The notes under the pieces are model-generated. The model had not been told where the DNA came from and did no database searches. It was given only the letters and a program-made list of their open reading frames with translations. Shown here one piece after another: positions 10,839 through 22,529 of a stretch of DNA of 64,000 nucleotides (positions are counted from its first letter, which is position 1; each line of letters starts with the position of its first letter). Both the position numbers and the translations under genes were made by a program. Source of the stretch: Juglans regia. Its lineage: Eukaryota; Streptophyta; Magnoliopsida; Fagales; Juglandaceae. The stretch is taken from the NCBI RefSeq assembly GCF_001411555.2, contig NC_049909.1, positions 9,369,485-9,433,484 on the forward strand, given 5' to 3'.

Positions 10839-11374
10839 AAAACTGCTAACTACTGATCTACACATACACTCAGAATATCTTAACTGACACTATTATACCA
10901 TGAATTGTGGAGATCAACATTGCAACTGTATGGAACTCTTATGAACTATATTCTAATGGTTTAGGAAGAAACTCCATTATGATTTAAAAAAAACAAGTAT
11001 GAAAAGGGAGAATGAAAGCATGAAAAACAAATGAGAAAAAAGAAAAGCTAGGGATTATATAAAAGTTGTGTGAGGGAAAAGGCTGCCTATTACCAGGGTT
11101 CCTAAAAAAAACAAAAAAAGGCATTTTAAAGTGTAATAGTGTGAAAGTTGCCATTACAATGGTTTTGAATTAGAGTAAGACTAGTTAATCTTTCTTGACC
11201 AGTTGCTGATGTTGGAACCTTTAAATGGATTTTGGTAGTCAAACTTGGAAATCTTACCACACACTTGCACACTCAAGGTTAAGCATGTTTTTTGCATTTT
11301 TTTCCTTTGGATGATTAGCTGGATGATGTATAAACTTTTGTAGAGAACTAATGTCTGATTTACATTAGCTCTAA
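10839..11374. other. Unassigned stretch between units A and B
   Basis: AT-rich, A-runs, no frame worth reporting and no similarity to the rest of the window that I can see. The LINE-2 match ends abruptly at 10838, so this is probably the junction between duplicated units. Confidence 0.4.
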
Positions 11375-12954
11375 TGCTCTAAAGCCAATTAAAATTGCAT
11401 GATTAAGTTGCTTAAGTGAATAAATTGTTTAACAAAAAATGAGTTAAGCACTTAATTATGTAGTAGATTATAATACTTGATTAAATTGATAATTCCTAAT
11501 ATTTTTCACTTAAAATATTCAAAATGCAGCTGGTTGCAACAAGGATATACACAACACTTGCATTGTTAAGCCACATCAGATTTAATATTCCAGCTTTATC
11601 TTTATAGTGCTGAACAGTTAATCCTATTTGCTGTATGGCATTTTTGGAAAAGAGACTACCAATTGAATTGGTACTTTTTGGGAGGATTCAGGCGTGTGCG
11701 AGGTGGAACGTGTGAAGAGGGGATGTGCGAATCAACATGGCACGAGAGAGAGAAGCAGACCACTAGAGGAGAGAGACATGAAATTTGGGCTAAAAGCAAG
11801 AAGTGGTCCCAGGGAGCAAGACGAAAAAGTGCGCCTGGAATGTTTTCAGAAATGAGTATTTTTTTCGCTAGAAGCAATTGGGAGTAAAGAGGAATTTGCA
11901 GCTGGATAGACGAGGTGGGTTTTGCCTGGGAGTATTTCGCAAGAGGCTCCTCAGAGTAAAAAGAGATAATCACGTCTAGAGAGTTGGTGGCTTGCGCTGG
12001 GAATTTCCTCTCTGAGTAATTGCTCTTTGTTTGATTATTTTCATTTCTGAAAAGATGATGCCAGGCTAACTTTGTAGCTTGGGTTGCGGAATGCGATTTG
12101 ATTGGTTTTGAGGTTTTAGATTAATGAAATTTCTGTTGGTTGAAACGTTATTTTTAATCTGTTGCAAGCCTAAAATTGATTTGAAACTAGATAGAGACTC
12201 TTGTTCATGCTTTGCTGTAGACGTAAGGCACAAAAAAGGCTTGAAAATTTATCAAGGTTCTTTTTGGTCAGATGTTATTATGGGTTTGGCTGGCAATGTA
12301 GTGAGGATTTTTAAAGAAATGGTGCAAATCTGAACATTAACTCTCCATCTTCCGATTATCAATTCCTTAACTGGATTGATAGTTGAGAATCAGCACCACG
12401 AAACATTAACTAAGAACCAAATCAAAAAGAGACCCATCCGCAGCTCAAGTGTTTGATAAATTGCTTCTTAGAGCTTATTTTCTATCGAAATCTCAAGTGT
12501 TTCTGACTTCATTTTGCTGTATTTGGTTTTATACTTTGTTTCTTTTATTTTCAAGGCTCTTTACATGTTAAGTAGTAGGAATGAACTTGATATTTCATCA
12601 TTTCGGTTTGGACTCAAATGTAGATATGTTCACAGCTTGTTTTTGTAATTAGATTACATAAATCCTTTCATACACTTTTTTGACATAACCATAAAAAGTT
12701 CAAAAAGAATTCACATGGAACCTCCTCTCCTTTCTTTATACATAAACCATAAGATTTTACATAGCATTTTCAAGATTGTTTTTAATACTCTTTTGTCCCT
12801 GTGAAATACGATCTTGGATTTATTCTTGATTCAATTTGATATTTCTACACTTGGAATAACACATTTGGATTAATGTCAACACTCTTATTTTGTTTAGGGA
12901 TACAAAACTATCTTCCATGATAACACAGAGACCAGTGTCTCGCTGATACCGCTT
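11375..12954. other. Unit B, SDR downstream segment
   Basis: From AATGCTCTAAAGCCAAT (11378) it corresponds to 24186 onward in unit C, and from about 12050 to 29735-30605. About 640 bp here (11420-12050) are absent from C. That part includes a GC-richer patch (11660-11990) with a 74-codon plus frame and a 105-codon minus frame, neither recognisable. It lies 3' of SDR copy B. No RNA gene or transposase seen. Confidence 0.45.
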
Positions 12955-13303
12955 TGTATCACGTCCCAAATACTTGTTGTAATTCTTCTAGTAACAGACT
13001 CCTTCGAGGGAAGCAACCTCCAGAGAAGATGAAAATGAGAGAGAAAAGGAAAGTAGCTTTCTATTAAGGATTTTGCATGCCGTTACAAAGAGGGACACCC
13101 ACTACATATACTAGTCAAATCTTTACTAACTAACGGGCCAAAGCCCAGCACACTAAAACGAAAATTATAACAAAAGGCCAAACACACGACTCCAACAAAC
13201 GAAAGGCCAAAAGGCCCAATAGAAAGCAAATAAATGGGCCTACAAATAACCAACGCGGCTAAGCCCAAACCTCTAGCCCTTTATTACCCCAATACAAATT
13301 CCA
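12955..13303 (-). repeat. Short LTR-like sequence with primer-binding site, unit B
   Basis: A 349-bp segment that starts TGTATCACGTCCC and ends AAATTCCA on the plus strand. Just outside it (12941-12951) the minus strand reads CGGTATCAGCG, close to an iMet-tRNA primer site, so the segment looks like the 5' LTR of a small minus-strand element. The second LTR was not found. A homologous copy lies in unit C at 30606-30956, so the insertion is older than the B/C split. Confidence 0.45.
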
Positions 13304-13544
13304 CAGTGACTCCATTCCACTCCTGCAGAGGTACAGGATTGCAACATACATTTTGTGATATGCAACTCATCACATGGTAGCTTTACACACCTACATACAA
13401 ACATACATACACATGCACACTTTTTTATTCCTATGTTTTTATACAATATCATCTATTATAGTTGTTGTTTTTCGTCTCCAAACACTAGATTTAGTGGCAT
13501 AGATTCTTGGAGGTTGACTAATTATTAATGCTCAACATGATTCC
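13304..13544 (-). other. SDR copy B 3' flank
   Basis: Sequence downstream of the SDR stop, nearly identical to 30957-31197. It contains the minus-strand AATAAA at 13429-13424, about 116 bases past the stop, the likely poly(A) signal. Confidence 0.5.
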
Positions 13545-14330
13545 CTAGTCAACCCAGCCGCCATCAACCACTAGATTATGCCCATTGACAAATCCAGAAT
13601 CATCAGATTCAAGGAAGAGCACGGCATCCGCCACATGCCCCACTTTTAGCACAACTCCTTTTAAGCTCGCATGCGGCTCAACTACCTTCTCCAACTACTC
13701 TGCGTCCATTCCGATTTTACTACATGCCAAAGGAGTCGCAACTATAAAGGGCGATACGCAGTTCACTCTAATCCCATGCTCCCCTAGCTGCCTGCTCGCT
13801 AATTGAACAAGTCCAAGCACCGCGTGCTTTGACATAAAGTAATCAGTGCTATGGGTCGAACCCAAAGTTGCTGCTGCACTGGCAGTGCCCACAATGCTCC
13901 CTCTCACATGCCCTTCAAGCATAGCACGTGCTGCATGCTTTACACATACAGCCATGGCACGTACATTGATCGCAAATAGGTGATCAAAGGCCAACAAGTC
14001 TAGGTTAAGTACGGTCTGATCTGACTTATTAAGAATCCCTGCATTACTAAACATGATGTCAAGTTGCCCATAATTCTTGACCGTCCATTCTACCATGGCT
14101 TTGACCTGTTCTTCATCAGTAACGTCACAACGTATGAATATAGAATGGTTCAAACCAATTGATTTGGCAACTTGATGGCCTAGTTCTTCTTGGATATCAG
14201 CGATGACCACCATACGCGTGCCATGCTTGGCAAAAAGATGTGCAGTCGCCTCCCCGATGCCACTAGCACCGCCTGTGACTATGGCAAGTTTGCCTTCCAG
14301 TTTCTTCTTGAGCAATGTGGTTTCCGTCAT
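13545..14330 (-). pseudogene. SDR copy B: short-chain dehydrogenase with a premature stop at codon 212
   Basis: The 786-bp frame is collinear with the intact copy at 31198-31983, without frameshifts. Codon 212 is TAG where copy C has CAG, giving a 211-residue product. About ten amino acids differ over those 211 residues. The Rossmann loop TGGASGIG, Asp45, NAG, Asn122, Ser151, Tyr164 and Lys168 are all kept. What is lost is the last 50 residues, which in classical SDRs form the end of the substrate-binding region and strands and helices needed for the dimer and tetramer core. Most likely a recently inactivated duplicate; a truncated protein or translational readthrough cannot be excluded from sequence. 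Confidence 0.9.
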
Positions 14331-14828
14331 TGTTATATGACAATAAAATTATAGGATGGATGGGGGCAGCAGCTGTCTCCTGCTAAAAGAAGATGACCAA
14401 TATATGGTGATTTTGGATTAAGTGGGCAAACCGAAAATCTGATATTACACACGTGATTTGTTGATAAAACTATGGAGAAAAAAAAAAAAAAAAAGAGGTC
14501 CAAAAGTTCTACTGAATTAAGAGTGATTTGTGGTGGAATTATGGATTTAGATTTTAAACGTGCTTTCAAATTCATAAAAAATAGTGGATATGAAAAGAAA
14601 ATAAAGTAAGCTTGATCAATTCCACTACAAGAATTGGGACAAGGTTTGACAGTAGCTTCTCTCTGATAGGTATATTGCAATCAATCGCAAAATCCAAGTT
14701 AACAACGCTCTTGGAATCTAAACACACAATAATAAACAAATAACAATGATATAAACAACTGAATATCAAGCAACAATGCTAGATCTAGTTCCAATTCAGC
14801 GAAACCCCTAATAGCACTCTTCAAGCAG
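14331..14828 (-). other. SDR copy B upstream region
   Basis: Very similar to 31984-32407 of unit C, plus about 80 bp (14680-14760) absent from C. It includes the TATA-like CCATATATTG (minus strand, near 14407-14398) and an A-run at 14477-14494. No coding sequence. Confidence 0.5.
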
Positions 14829-15843
14829 CCAATGTGGAGCCTTAAAATCCATGATCATCATAAATTACTGATTTGGAGACTTCTTTGGAATATTCTTCCT
14901 ACTAGAACAAGACTTGGTGAAATCATCTCCCACCAAGAAATAGAAGAATGTGTATTCTGTAACCATGAGAAAGAAACTATGATGCACCTTTTTGTTGAAT
15001 GTCCAATCAACAGAATCCTATGGCAACAGAGTAGTTGGCCTTTAAACCTTTCAAATTTGCCTATTGCTTCTATACCAGACTGGATTCAAATGATTATCTA
15101 TCCTGGAAAAGAGCTAGGACTTCGAAAAGAGGAAATACACTACGTCCAACTATTTGCAGTCTTAATGATAGATTTTATTTGGTAGAAGAGAAATGACATC
15201 ATTCATAATCATACTTCTCTTAAAATTGAGGAGGCAAATGTTCAGGTTAAGCACATCTATGAAGACTATAAAGAAGCGTGGAAAGAAAAAATTGATCAAC
15301 AAAGCAAAGAAGATAAATGGTATCCTCCTCCTACAAACTATCAAAGTTTATCTTTTGATGCAGCAGTACGAGATCAATTTTCAGTAGTCTCAGCAATTCA
15401 AAGAAATCATAGTGGAGATATTCTGGGCATAATAACGGAAAAAGGTACAAACTACTATCCCTTTAATTGCAGAAACAAAAGCAGCGCTGCTAGCATCCAA
15501 TATGACTTCATCTCAAAGTCTTGCGATAACAGAAGGAGATTCTCAATCAGTAATTACATCCATTGAAAGCCCAGATACCTCTTCATTCTAGAAAATATCA
15601 ACTATTATTGAGGATATTCCGCACATAGCCAATCTTCATCAAGATTGGAAATTTGCTAAAATACATCAATATCAAAATCGATGTACGCACTCAATTGCGC
15701 AATGGGCAATTACCAATCATGTTTTTGAAAGCTACCCTTAGACAAAATTCCTAGATGTTTTTTGTTATTGATAGTGGAAAGGATCCTCCTTAAACTTTGT
15801 ATCTTTTTTTAATCTATAATATGCTTGATTAAGAAAAAAAAAA
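14829..15843 (+). mobile_element. LINE-1, unit B copy (5'-truncated)
   Basis: The 3' end of a plant LINE ending in an A-run (15834-15843). The frame at 14832-15185 gives the zf-RVT domain with intact ligands, CVFCNHEKETMMHLFVEC (Cys-x2-Cys-x8-His-x4-Cys), then a stop. The following frames give the RNase H domain start (FDAAVRDQFSVVSAIQRN), with an extra base near 15443 that breaks it relative to unit C. Unit C carries the same insertion, so it predates the duplication. Confidence 0.85.
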
Positions 15844-16703
15844 TGGTATCTTTACCAAACGAGTATAAACCATTGCCTAACAAATAAGTTCAGGACAAAA
15901 TGAAACCCCAGCCATCAGATTGTTTTGCAGAAAAGGTATATATACTGAAAGCAGCAGTATAGTAGAAAGAGAAGATGACCCAGATGGGTTTTTTCCATCA
16001 AGCAGAGCATTTGCATAACGAAAGCAGAGGAGAATAAGGACTCTAGACTGTAAGAAACCTTCCAGAGTGCTTGGCAGTCTTATTCAAAACATCCAGATAA
16101 TAAAGACTGCACAAAAGGTCCTAAATACACTGTCAAATTCCTTCGGAACAAAAAGAGAAAAGGAAATTCGATCAAATTACCGAGAACAAATTGTTTTTTA
16201 AAAGAACTATGTCGATATAAGCTAAAGATATTACAGAGAAGAGTAGATTTTCATACCGAATATAGATGCTGGGATTGTGTTGGAATAATGAGAGGAAGAA
16301 CGTTCAGCTAGAGCAAGAGGAACGACTAATAAAAGTGTTTGGAGTGAAAAGCTCAACTTTGTATTTTTATATTGATTGCTGATGATTTGTATAATTTAAT
16401 ATATTTTATTATTTTTTAATTTTTAATTTTAATTTATTTTTATTAATTTTAGACTTCATTGTCAATATTTAAATTTATTTTGGATTAGAAAAATGCATGC
16501 AATATGAATAGTTATTTTGATTTTAAGTCAAGAGGCTTGCGTGGGATTGACTTGGCATTAGACTTTGGAATGCAAATTATGGGTTAGGTGGTGTTGAACG
16601 GAATGGATGCACGCGCACGGAACAAATTTGATTTTTCCGCAACTGAAGAGTGAGCTGGTCTAGGAGCCTTTTGAATTAAATTCATTTATATTAAAACCAT
16701 CGC
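15844..16703. other. Unit B non-coding segment
   Basis: Homologous to 5157-5983 and 33420-34330. A deletion removes about 70 bp near 16325 relative to unit A. It contains the first copy (16545-16677) of a 133-bp duplication that flanks an LTR fragment. No frame recognised. Confidence 0.5.
16545..16677 (+). repeat. 133-bp direct repeat, left copy
   Basis: Nearly identical to 17303-17435, from GATTGACTTGGCATTAGAC to GAGCCTTTTGAATT. Unit C has this sequence once (about 34186-34366, with extra bases), so the doubling arose in unit B together with the LTR fragment between the copies. Confidence 0.8.
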
Positions 16704-17283
16704 TATGTTATGTCAATGTATTATGAGTTTTACATGTCTTAAAATTATTGTTCTGTTACTTTTGAAAATATGTTCTGTTATACATGATAACTCTAGTATG
16801 TTTTGTTTTACATGCTATACTTTGTAAATGCTTATGTTTGCACGCTAGCATATGTCCTCTGCTTACTGAGTTATTGATAACTCACCTCCTATCTTCATAA
16901 TATTTTTCAGATTATGTAAAGAGTCAAACTGAGGACTTGGATTAGATTAGTGAGCATGATTAAGCTGGGAGAGGATGTTAGAAGACGGATTTTTGATGTC
17001 CTTTAGTTTTAATGTCTTTTAGATTTAATTATATCTTGAGCTTGGGTTTAGTAAGACTTATGAAAGTATTAGTTTGGTTTGTTATGACTACCGGGAGATT
17101 TTGGACTCCTTAATTTATTTTGTTGCAGTAATGACTTTGTAGAGTTTTTAATGTAGTTATTTAGAGTACATAAGATTGAGTTTTGCTAATCAAATTTTGG
17201 AATTTTATTTTAATTATATTGAAAAATATGTTCTTAAGTGACAGGTAATAATTTTCCAGACGAACTGAATTTGGGGCGTTACA
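16704..17283 (+). mobile_element. LTR 3' fragment between 133-bp repeats
   Basis: Matches the last 580 bp of the solo LTR at 26234-28901 (from about 28320) and ends in the same GGGGCGTTACA. Its left part is missing. The flank duplication is far longer than a 5-bp target duplication, so this is not a simple insertion. Unequal exchange, or capture during break repair, is more likely. Confidence 0.8.
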
Positions 17284-17302
17284 GATATACATAAAGCAAG
17301 TC

Positions 17303-17435
17303 GATTGACTTGGCATTAGACTTTGGAATGCAAATTATGGGTTAGGTGGTGTTGAACGGAATGGATGCACGCGCACGGAACAAATTTGATTTTTCCGCAA
17401 CTGAAGGGTGAGCTGGTCTTGGAGCCTTTTGAATT
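17303..17435 (+). repeat. 133-bp direct repeat, right copy
   Basis: Second copy of 16545-16677, preceded by ATACATAAAGCAAGTC, which is present in unit C but deleted from the left copy. The right copy therefore preserves the ancestral flank better. Confidence 0.8.
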
Positions 17436-18745
17436 CTCGTTTCCAAAAATAAAAAAGGAAGAAGCAGAGTTCGTGAGAAAAAAAAAATAGAAGAAAAAAA
17501 CGAAAAGGCTGGAAGACGCACGGACGAAGGAGATTTGACTTTTTAAAAGAAAATTTGACTTTTTAAAAGAAAAAGAAAGGAGGTGAGGGACGGATATGTT
17601 AAAAAAAAAAAAAAAGAAGAGAGAGTGACGTGAAAGGTAAGTAAAGAAAGTAAGAAAAAAGAAATAGACGACGCAAACCCGAAAAACGATCACGGACTGA
17701 CGTTGCGATTGAGAGGTTTGGATTCTGATGAGTATTTTTAGTGTTTACTTTTTTTTTTTAGAAAAATTATGGTAAATTTATTTATATTAAATTTAACTTT
17801 TAGTATAAATTAATTTTTTTTTATTCTAGAAAAATGATATAATCTAATTCTGAATTATGCTTACATTTCAATTTTAATTTGAATTAATTCTCTTTTATGT
17901 TTGTCTGATTTATTCTGAAGTTGTCGTTTCTAATTAACTCGCCATTAATTATATGATTTTACTCTTGTGATTTGTTATCGAAAAAGAGAATTATAAGATA
18001 AATCTTGGATATTTCAGCATAGGTAATTATAGAGATCGAAAGACTTGTACGAATCTATGTAGTATTAAAATTATTGGTCTTATTGCTTTCTTGCTTTACT
18101 AATTTGCATACTCTTGTGTAAAATGATGAATAAGAATAATTTTCAATTAACTATCGAAAAAAGTTTTTAGATGTTTGTGGAGATTTGCTAACAAACAGAG
18201 AGAATTAAATTCAATTAGTTATATGAGTAAAGCATAATGAATAATTAGGTGAAATCGATTTCCTAGAAATTTTCTTTTCCATTGATTTAATCTTTGAACA
18301 ATATCTTTATTTTCTCTTGAATTTTTTCTTTAAATTAATTTTATTTTAATTTATAATTATAAATATTTTAGTGATTTTTTAAAATAAAATCAAGATTAGT
18401 ATAATTTTGATATTTGTTAAAAGTAAGTTATCAATATCTGAAGACGATACTCTTTTTATCACTTTATTATAAAACTATTATATTATACACTTATAATTAT
18501 ACACCGATCAATTGTACCCATTCCGACAATTGACTACGTCCCAGGCTCCCATCTGATTGACCATCAAGGGACAAATTTTTATATTTTCTGGCATCCTTCA
18601 TAGAGATAAGCAGACACGCGAATGCGTGGGACGGCGTGGGTCATGGTTTAAAGCATTTAATTATAAATGACTTTGTAAACTTTTTATTTTAAACTTTTGC
18701 AAACTAACTGTGAAGACCAAACAAATATTCTTTAAAGAATAGTGG
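17436..18745. other. Unit B non-coding segment, purine-rich then AT-rich
   Basis: Homologous to 34367-35330 in unit C and mostly deleted from unit A. The part 17450-17660 is purine-rich with A-runs; a 125-codon minus frame there is Phe-rich low complexity and not a gene. The rest is AT-rich. The part 18508-18700 also matches 6020-6220. Confidence 0.45.
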
Positions 18746-19063
18746 CAGTTTTTATTTTTTTATTTTTTTTATTTTTTATTTTTTTATTTTAAGAAGTAGA
18801 AATACTTGTAATATATTAAGGATAAATTTGCCATTCAGCCATTACACGATCTGAAATACAAAGAATAATAAGGTCAATATCAATCTTTTCTTCATCTAAC
18901 AACACTGCTTCCCTTACGAGCCAATGTGCAACTTGCAACACTATTGACGTGTCTTACCCTCCAGTCAATTCCATGCATCAGATGTTTGATGTCTACACTA
19001 ATAGGATTGTAGCTGTCCACTTCTTCTTTCGGATTATGTATGGCAATCACAACCTGTGAAGAG
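18746..19063 (-). mobile_element. LINE-2 3' end, unit B copy
   Basis: Only the tail and the last RNase H codons remain (62-codon frame at 18892-19080). The T-rich run at 18746-18793 is the A-tail. At 19059-19063 (AAGAG) a gypsy element starts, at the same base as in unit C. The 5' part of LINE-2 is absent from unit B because the gypsy element itself is cut at 22529. Confidence 0.75.
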
Positions 19064-20537
19064 TCGAAAACTTGACTCACTCAAAAATAATAGCACAACA
19101 TGAGGATATCGCGTAATAATTAGGAATAAATTCTTAGATCGTCTCTTCAGAAAAGTTACTTAAAATCAAACTCGTTTATAATGGTAAAAATATTCACAAA
19201 GAGAAAATAAAAATGATAGTATGTGCAATGGATAGAAGAGTGAAACAAGAATGAAAAGGGTACTAGTCATGGATTAGATTCATATTTTTTAATTTTTGAG
19301 TGTCGAAATGAAGTGTAAAAAAAACTAACAAATTGAAATTAACAATAAAAAAAAATGAAGTAAACTAAACAATCTTAATTAATCTGAAAATTAAATAATA
19401 AAACAGAAATGATTTAAGTCCTAATTAAGCTTTAATCGGTCTAATATGCAATGGAACTGAGAGATTAATAAAACTAATTTAAGAATTAAACTAGATTAGA
19501 AAGCAATTGACAAAAAATGAACTGAAAATTGAAAAGCCACACAATCAAGATTCCAAGGTTCATCATTGTATTCAAATCACAAATTCTTAAAATTAATCCA
19601 TAACAATCGTAATCACTGTTAAATGAAAGTTTAAAGACGCGAGAAAAATAAATAACATGAAGTAAATAAACAGTAAATAAAATGCCCAAAAGTCTAAGCC
19701 AAATATTTCAAAAATAAATCACAAACTTTAAATTAAATTAAATAAATAGTAGAGTGAAAATAGTAAGCAAAATGAATGGAGATGGAGATGGTAGGCAATG
19801 GAAGAGGCGGCTGGAGCAGCAATTGGACCCTGGAAGAGTTCTTCAAATGTGCAGCACTGCTCTCCAATATCTCCAATTTCATGCTAATGATATGCTTAAA
19901 TAGGGTAGAAAAGAAACCATAATGTCTTCATATTCCGGTACACAAAATCGCTTAAATTTTAGGACTCGACTTGGCAGCCATGTACGCACTTCAGGAGTTC
20001 GAATTTGGAAATTATTATTATAGACAACTTTGTATCCCTTTAAGATTGATTTCTAACGCATCAAGAATCGTATCAATCCAATATTTAAGTAGAAAATTAT
20101 GATTAAAAGACTAAAGTATGTCCATTCTATCTCCTAATGCATTTTGAACTCTGATCTGAATTACTCTCAAACTCCATTATTATCCTTATTCGAAGAGTCC
20201 TACACTAGTTGAAAGTTCTTAGGTTATTTCAATGTCTTGCCCACTTGAAAGTCTTTTGAATTTGAAATTTGAAATAAAATAATAGAAATTAAAAATAAAA
20301 TAAAATAAAATAAGAATAATAGAATATTAAAAATATATTGTGCATGTGAATGAACATTGTCCAATTAAATCACAAGTTATAAAATTAAGCATAAATCATG
20401 CTATTAACCAATTTAAATCACAACTCAGATTTATTCATCTTAACCATTTTTTCATCTAAAACCAATAATAATGTAATGAAATAAATAAAATATATTGGTT
20501 TTAAATGTATAAAATATGCAAGAATTCAGTAAAATCA
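19064..20537 (-). repeat. Athila-like 3' LTR, unit B
   Basis: 1474 bp, homologous to 35588-37074 and 41043-42499. The plus-strand right edge ATTCAGTAAAATCA is followed by CACCCTCTAACTAG, whose complement is the polypurine tract. The block around 19880-20260 is shared with the LTR at 7352-9795. Confidence 0.8.
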
Positions 20538-21590
20538 CACCCTCTAACTAGCATTTTGCTAATCCATGAGCAAAATAGTGAAAATTAATTGAGATGAATA
20601 TTGCATAAAGATCGAAATCCAAACAGAAACAATCAAACATAATTATGAATTCTTACAAAAGTGACACGTTACTACTCAATCCCCAGGGGCTATACCCACC
20701 AAGACTATCTCAACAATCTTTCATATAGAATTGAGGCAAATGTCTCAGAACTCAAATGTGTGTGTGGAGCTAAACTGGTAGTGTGTTCCTCATTACTAGC
20801 CATGATTTGTCATAGAATTTTTCAACGTTAAGATTAATCATTGCTGATTCTAACTACCTCAAAGACCAAGGGACTAGCCGTTTTCACGCCAGCTCTGTTT
20901 TTAAAGGTTGAACACTCAACCTCCAAAGTCTTGGGAAACTGTTTCTAGCCCTTTACTTAGGAAATCTAAGTAAGCCGCCTTTATCTATTTTTTTTTCTAT
21001 TCTTTTCAAATCTTTTTTTTTCTTTCTTTTCCTTTTTTTTTTCCTTTTTTCCTTTTTGAAGCATGGTTCGGTAGTCCTGCAGTTTACTTCTCCTGTGTTA
21101 AATCAATGAACAGCAAATAAGGTACACTATAAGCGTAAGCATGTGCAAAATATCCTTCAAAATTTGCCCTTCGTTCTACAAAAATCTTATCAAGTCTTAT
21201 CTCAATAAGTATAGCATCCCAGTGTTTCAAGCTACAAATTAACAAAATATGATGCATAAAAAAATATGCTCTATGCTTAAGTTTAAAATAAATCTTCACA
21301 AAATGATTTCGCTCAACTACTTCACCAAGATGCTTAGATTTCACAAAATACTAGAAATAGAGTGTGTGTCAATCATGTGTATCAATGCATATCACATTAA
21401 TGCAATTTTTTATTTTTTTTTAATTTTGTGCACACACGCTACCCCCAATTAGTGAGTCCTCAACGAATCGAACGAATAAGCAGGAATAAGCAAGCAAAAC
21501 AAAAAAATCAACATAAAATATAAAATCAAAGCAAAACAACAAATAAAAAAAAAAACAAAATGCAAGTAAAGAAAGCTGTAAAGGGTGAAA
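20538..21590 (-). other. Gypsy 3' non-coding leader, unit B
   Basis: Homologous to 37075-38170. Contains pyrimidine-rich runs (20980-21055) and A-rich runs (21470-21560). No coding sequence recognised. Confidence 0.5.
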
Positions 21591-21593
21591 AGA

Positions 21594-21893
21594 TTAAAAC
21601 AGTTCCCTGGAATCTTGCACAAGCAAGATCTCTTCGTGTGGATCAAAGACCTTCAGAAATGGCTTTAGACGTTGTCCATTGACAATGAAGCTATTTTCAT
21701 TCTTCGGATTGACAATGTCTATCGCCACGTGAGGATGAACCTTCTTTACAATGTACGGCCCCTTCCATCGAGATTTCGACTTCTTGGGAAAAAGATGCAG
21801 TCTTGAATTGCAAAGGAGCACTTTCTGATCAGAGATAAGATGTTTGTCATGGATCTTCTTGTTATGCAAGGCTTTCATTCGCTCCTTTGCCAA
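21594..21893 (-). pseudogene. Gypsy integrase C-terminal fragment
   Basis: 99 codons ending the pol polyprotein. SRWKGPYIVKKVHPHVAIDIVN is the DNA-binding tail region of plant gypsy integrases; its start (MAKERMKALHNKKIHDK) is the linker after the catalytic core. The core itself, with the HHCC finger and DDE residues, is absent. The match to 38182-38481 is strong. Confidence 0.8.
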
Positions 21894-22059
21894 GCGGGAG
21901 TTATCGTAGGCCTCTCTTTATTTCTTTAAGCTCTGAAATCACTTCAACAACATGCACCTCTGACTTGTCGCAATCACCAGACATTTTGCAAGTATTGACC
22001 ACATTCATTTCCAATGTCATATTCACGAATGTGAGTTTCAGCACTCCACTTCGACAATT

Positions 22060-22440
22060 TATCAGTGCATTGGAGGTAGCAAGGAATGGGTGTCCAAGGA
22101 TGACAAACGCCTAGGAAATAGTAGTGGCTGGCTGCTGCATATCAAGAACTACAAGATCCACTGGGTAGTAAAATTTGTCCACCTAGACCAGCACATTCTC
22201 AACAATACCCCTCGGCACCTTGACTGATCTATCAGCTAACTGTAGCTTGATGGAGGTATTTTTTAGCTCACCTAATCCCAACTGCTCATACATTGAGAAC
22301 GGTAGCAAGTTCACACTACTCCCCAAATCAAGTAGAGCTCTCCCAATGCGTGACTCACCAATCATAATGGAAATGTGGGGAGAGTTGGGATCTCCAAACT
22401 TCTAAGGAGTCTCGCTCAATATCAATGCGCTGACTTGCTC
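22060..22440 (-). pseudogene. Gypsy aspartic protease fragment
   Basis: The clearest frame (22183-22365) reads IGRALLDLGSSVNLLPFSMY, then IKLQLADRSVKVPRGIVENV, typical of the Athila/Tat protease with its DLG(A/S)S active-site loop. In-frame stops occur on both sides, for example at the TAG near 22112 and at 22403. The active enzyme would be a homodimer that cuts the Gag-Pol precursor; this copy cannot encode it. Confidence 0.8.
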
Positions 22441-22529
22441 CGTTAGGAAAGCTTTCTTCTTTACATTCAGCTTCCTCTTCACTGTGCACAAGTCCTTTAG
22501 AAATTTTGTATATGAATAAACTTGTTGCA

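Larger units (their letters stand above)
19064..22529 (-). mobile_element. Athila-like gypsy element, unit B copy (truncated)
   Basis: Minus-strand element with a 3' LTR (19064-20537), a non-coding 3' leader (20538-21590), an integrase C-terminal piece (21594-21893) and a protease piece (about 22060-22440). The match to the unit C element stops after GAATAAACTTGTTG (about 22529), where unrelated sequence begins; gag and the 5' LTR are lost. RT, RNase H and integrase core are absent between protease and integrase tail, exactly as in unit C. Confidence 0.82.

Noticed and set aside
11656..11973. Opposed frames of 105 and 74 codons in unit B
   Set aside because: Absent from unit C because of a deletion, no recognisable motif, and open on both strands; reported only as unassigned sequence.
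17316..17693. 125-codon minus frame
   Set aside because: Phe-rich from A-runs, crosses the edge of the 133-bp repeat, and is not kept in unit C.
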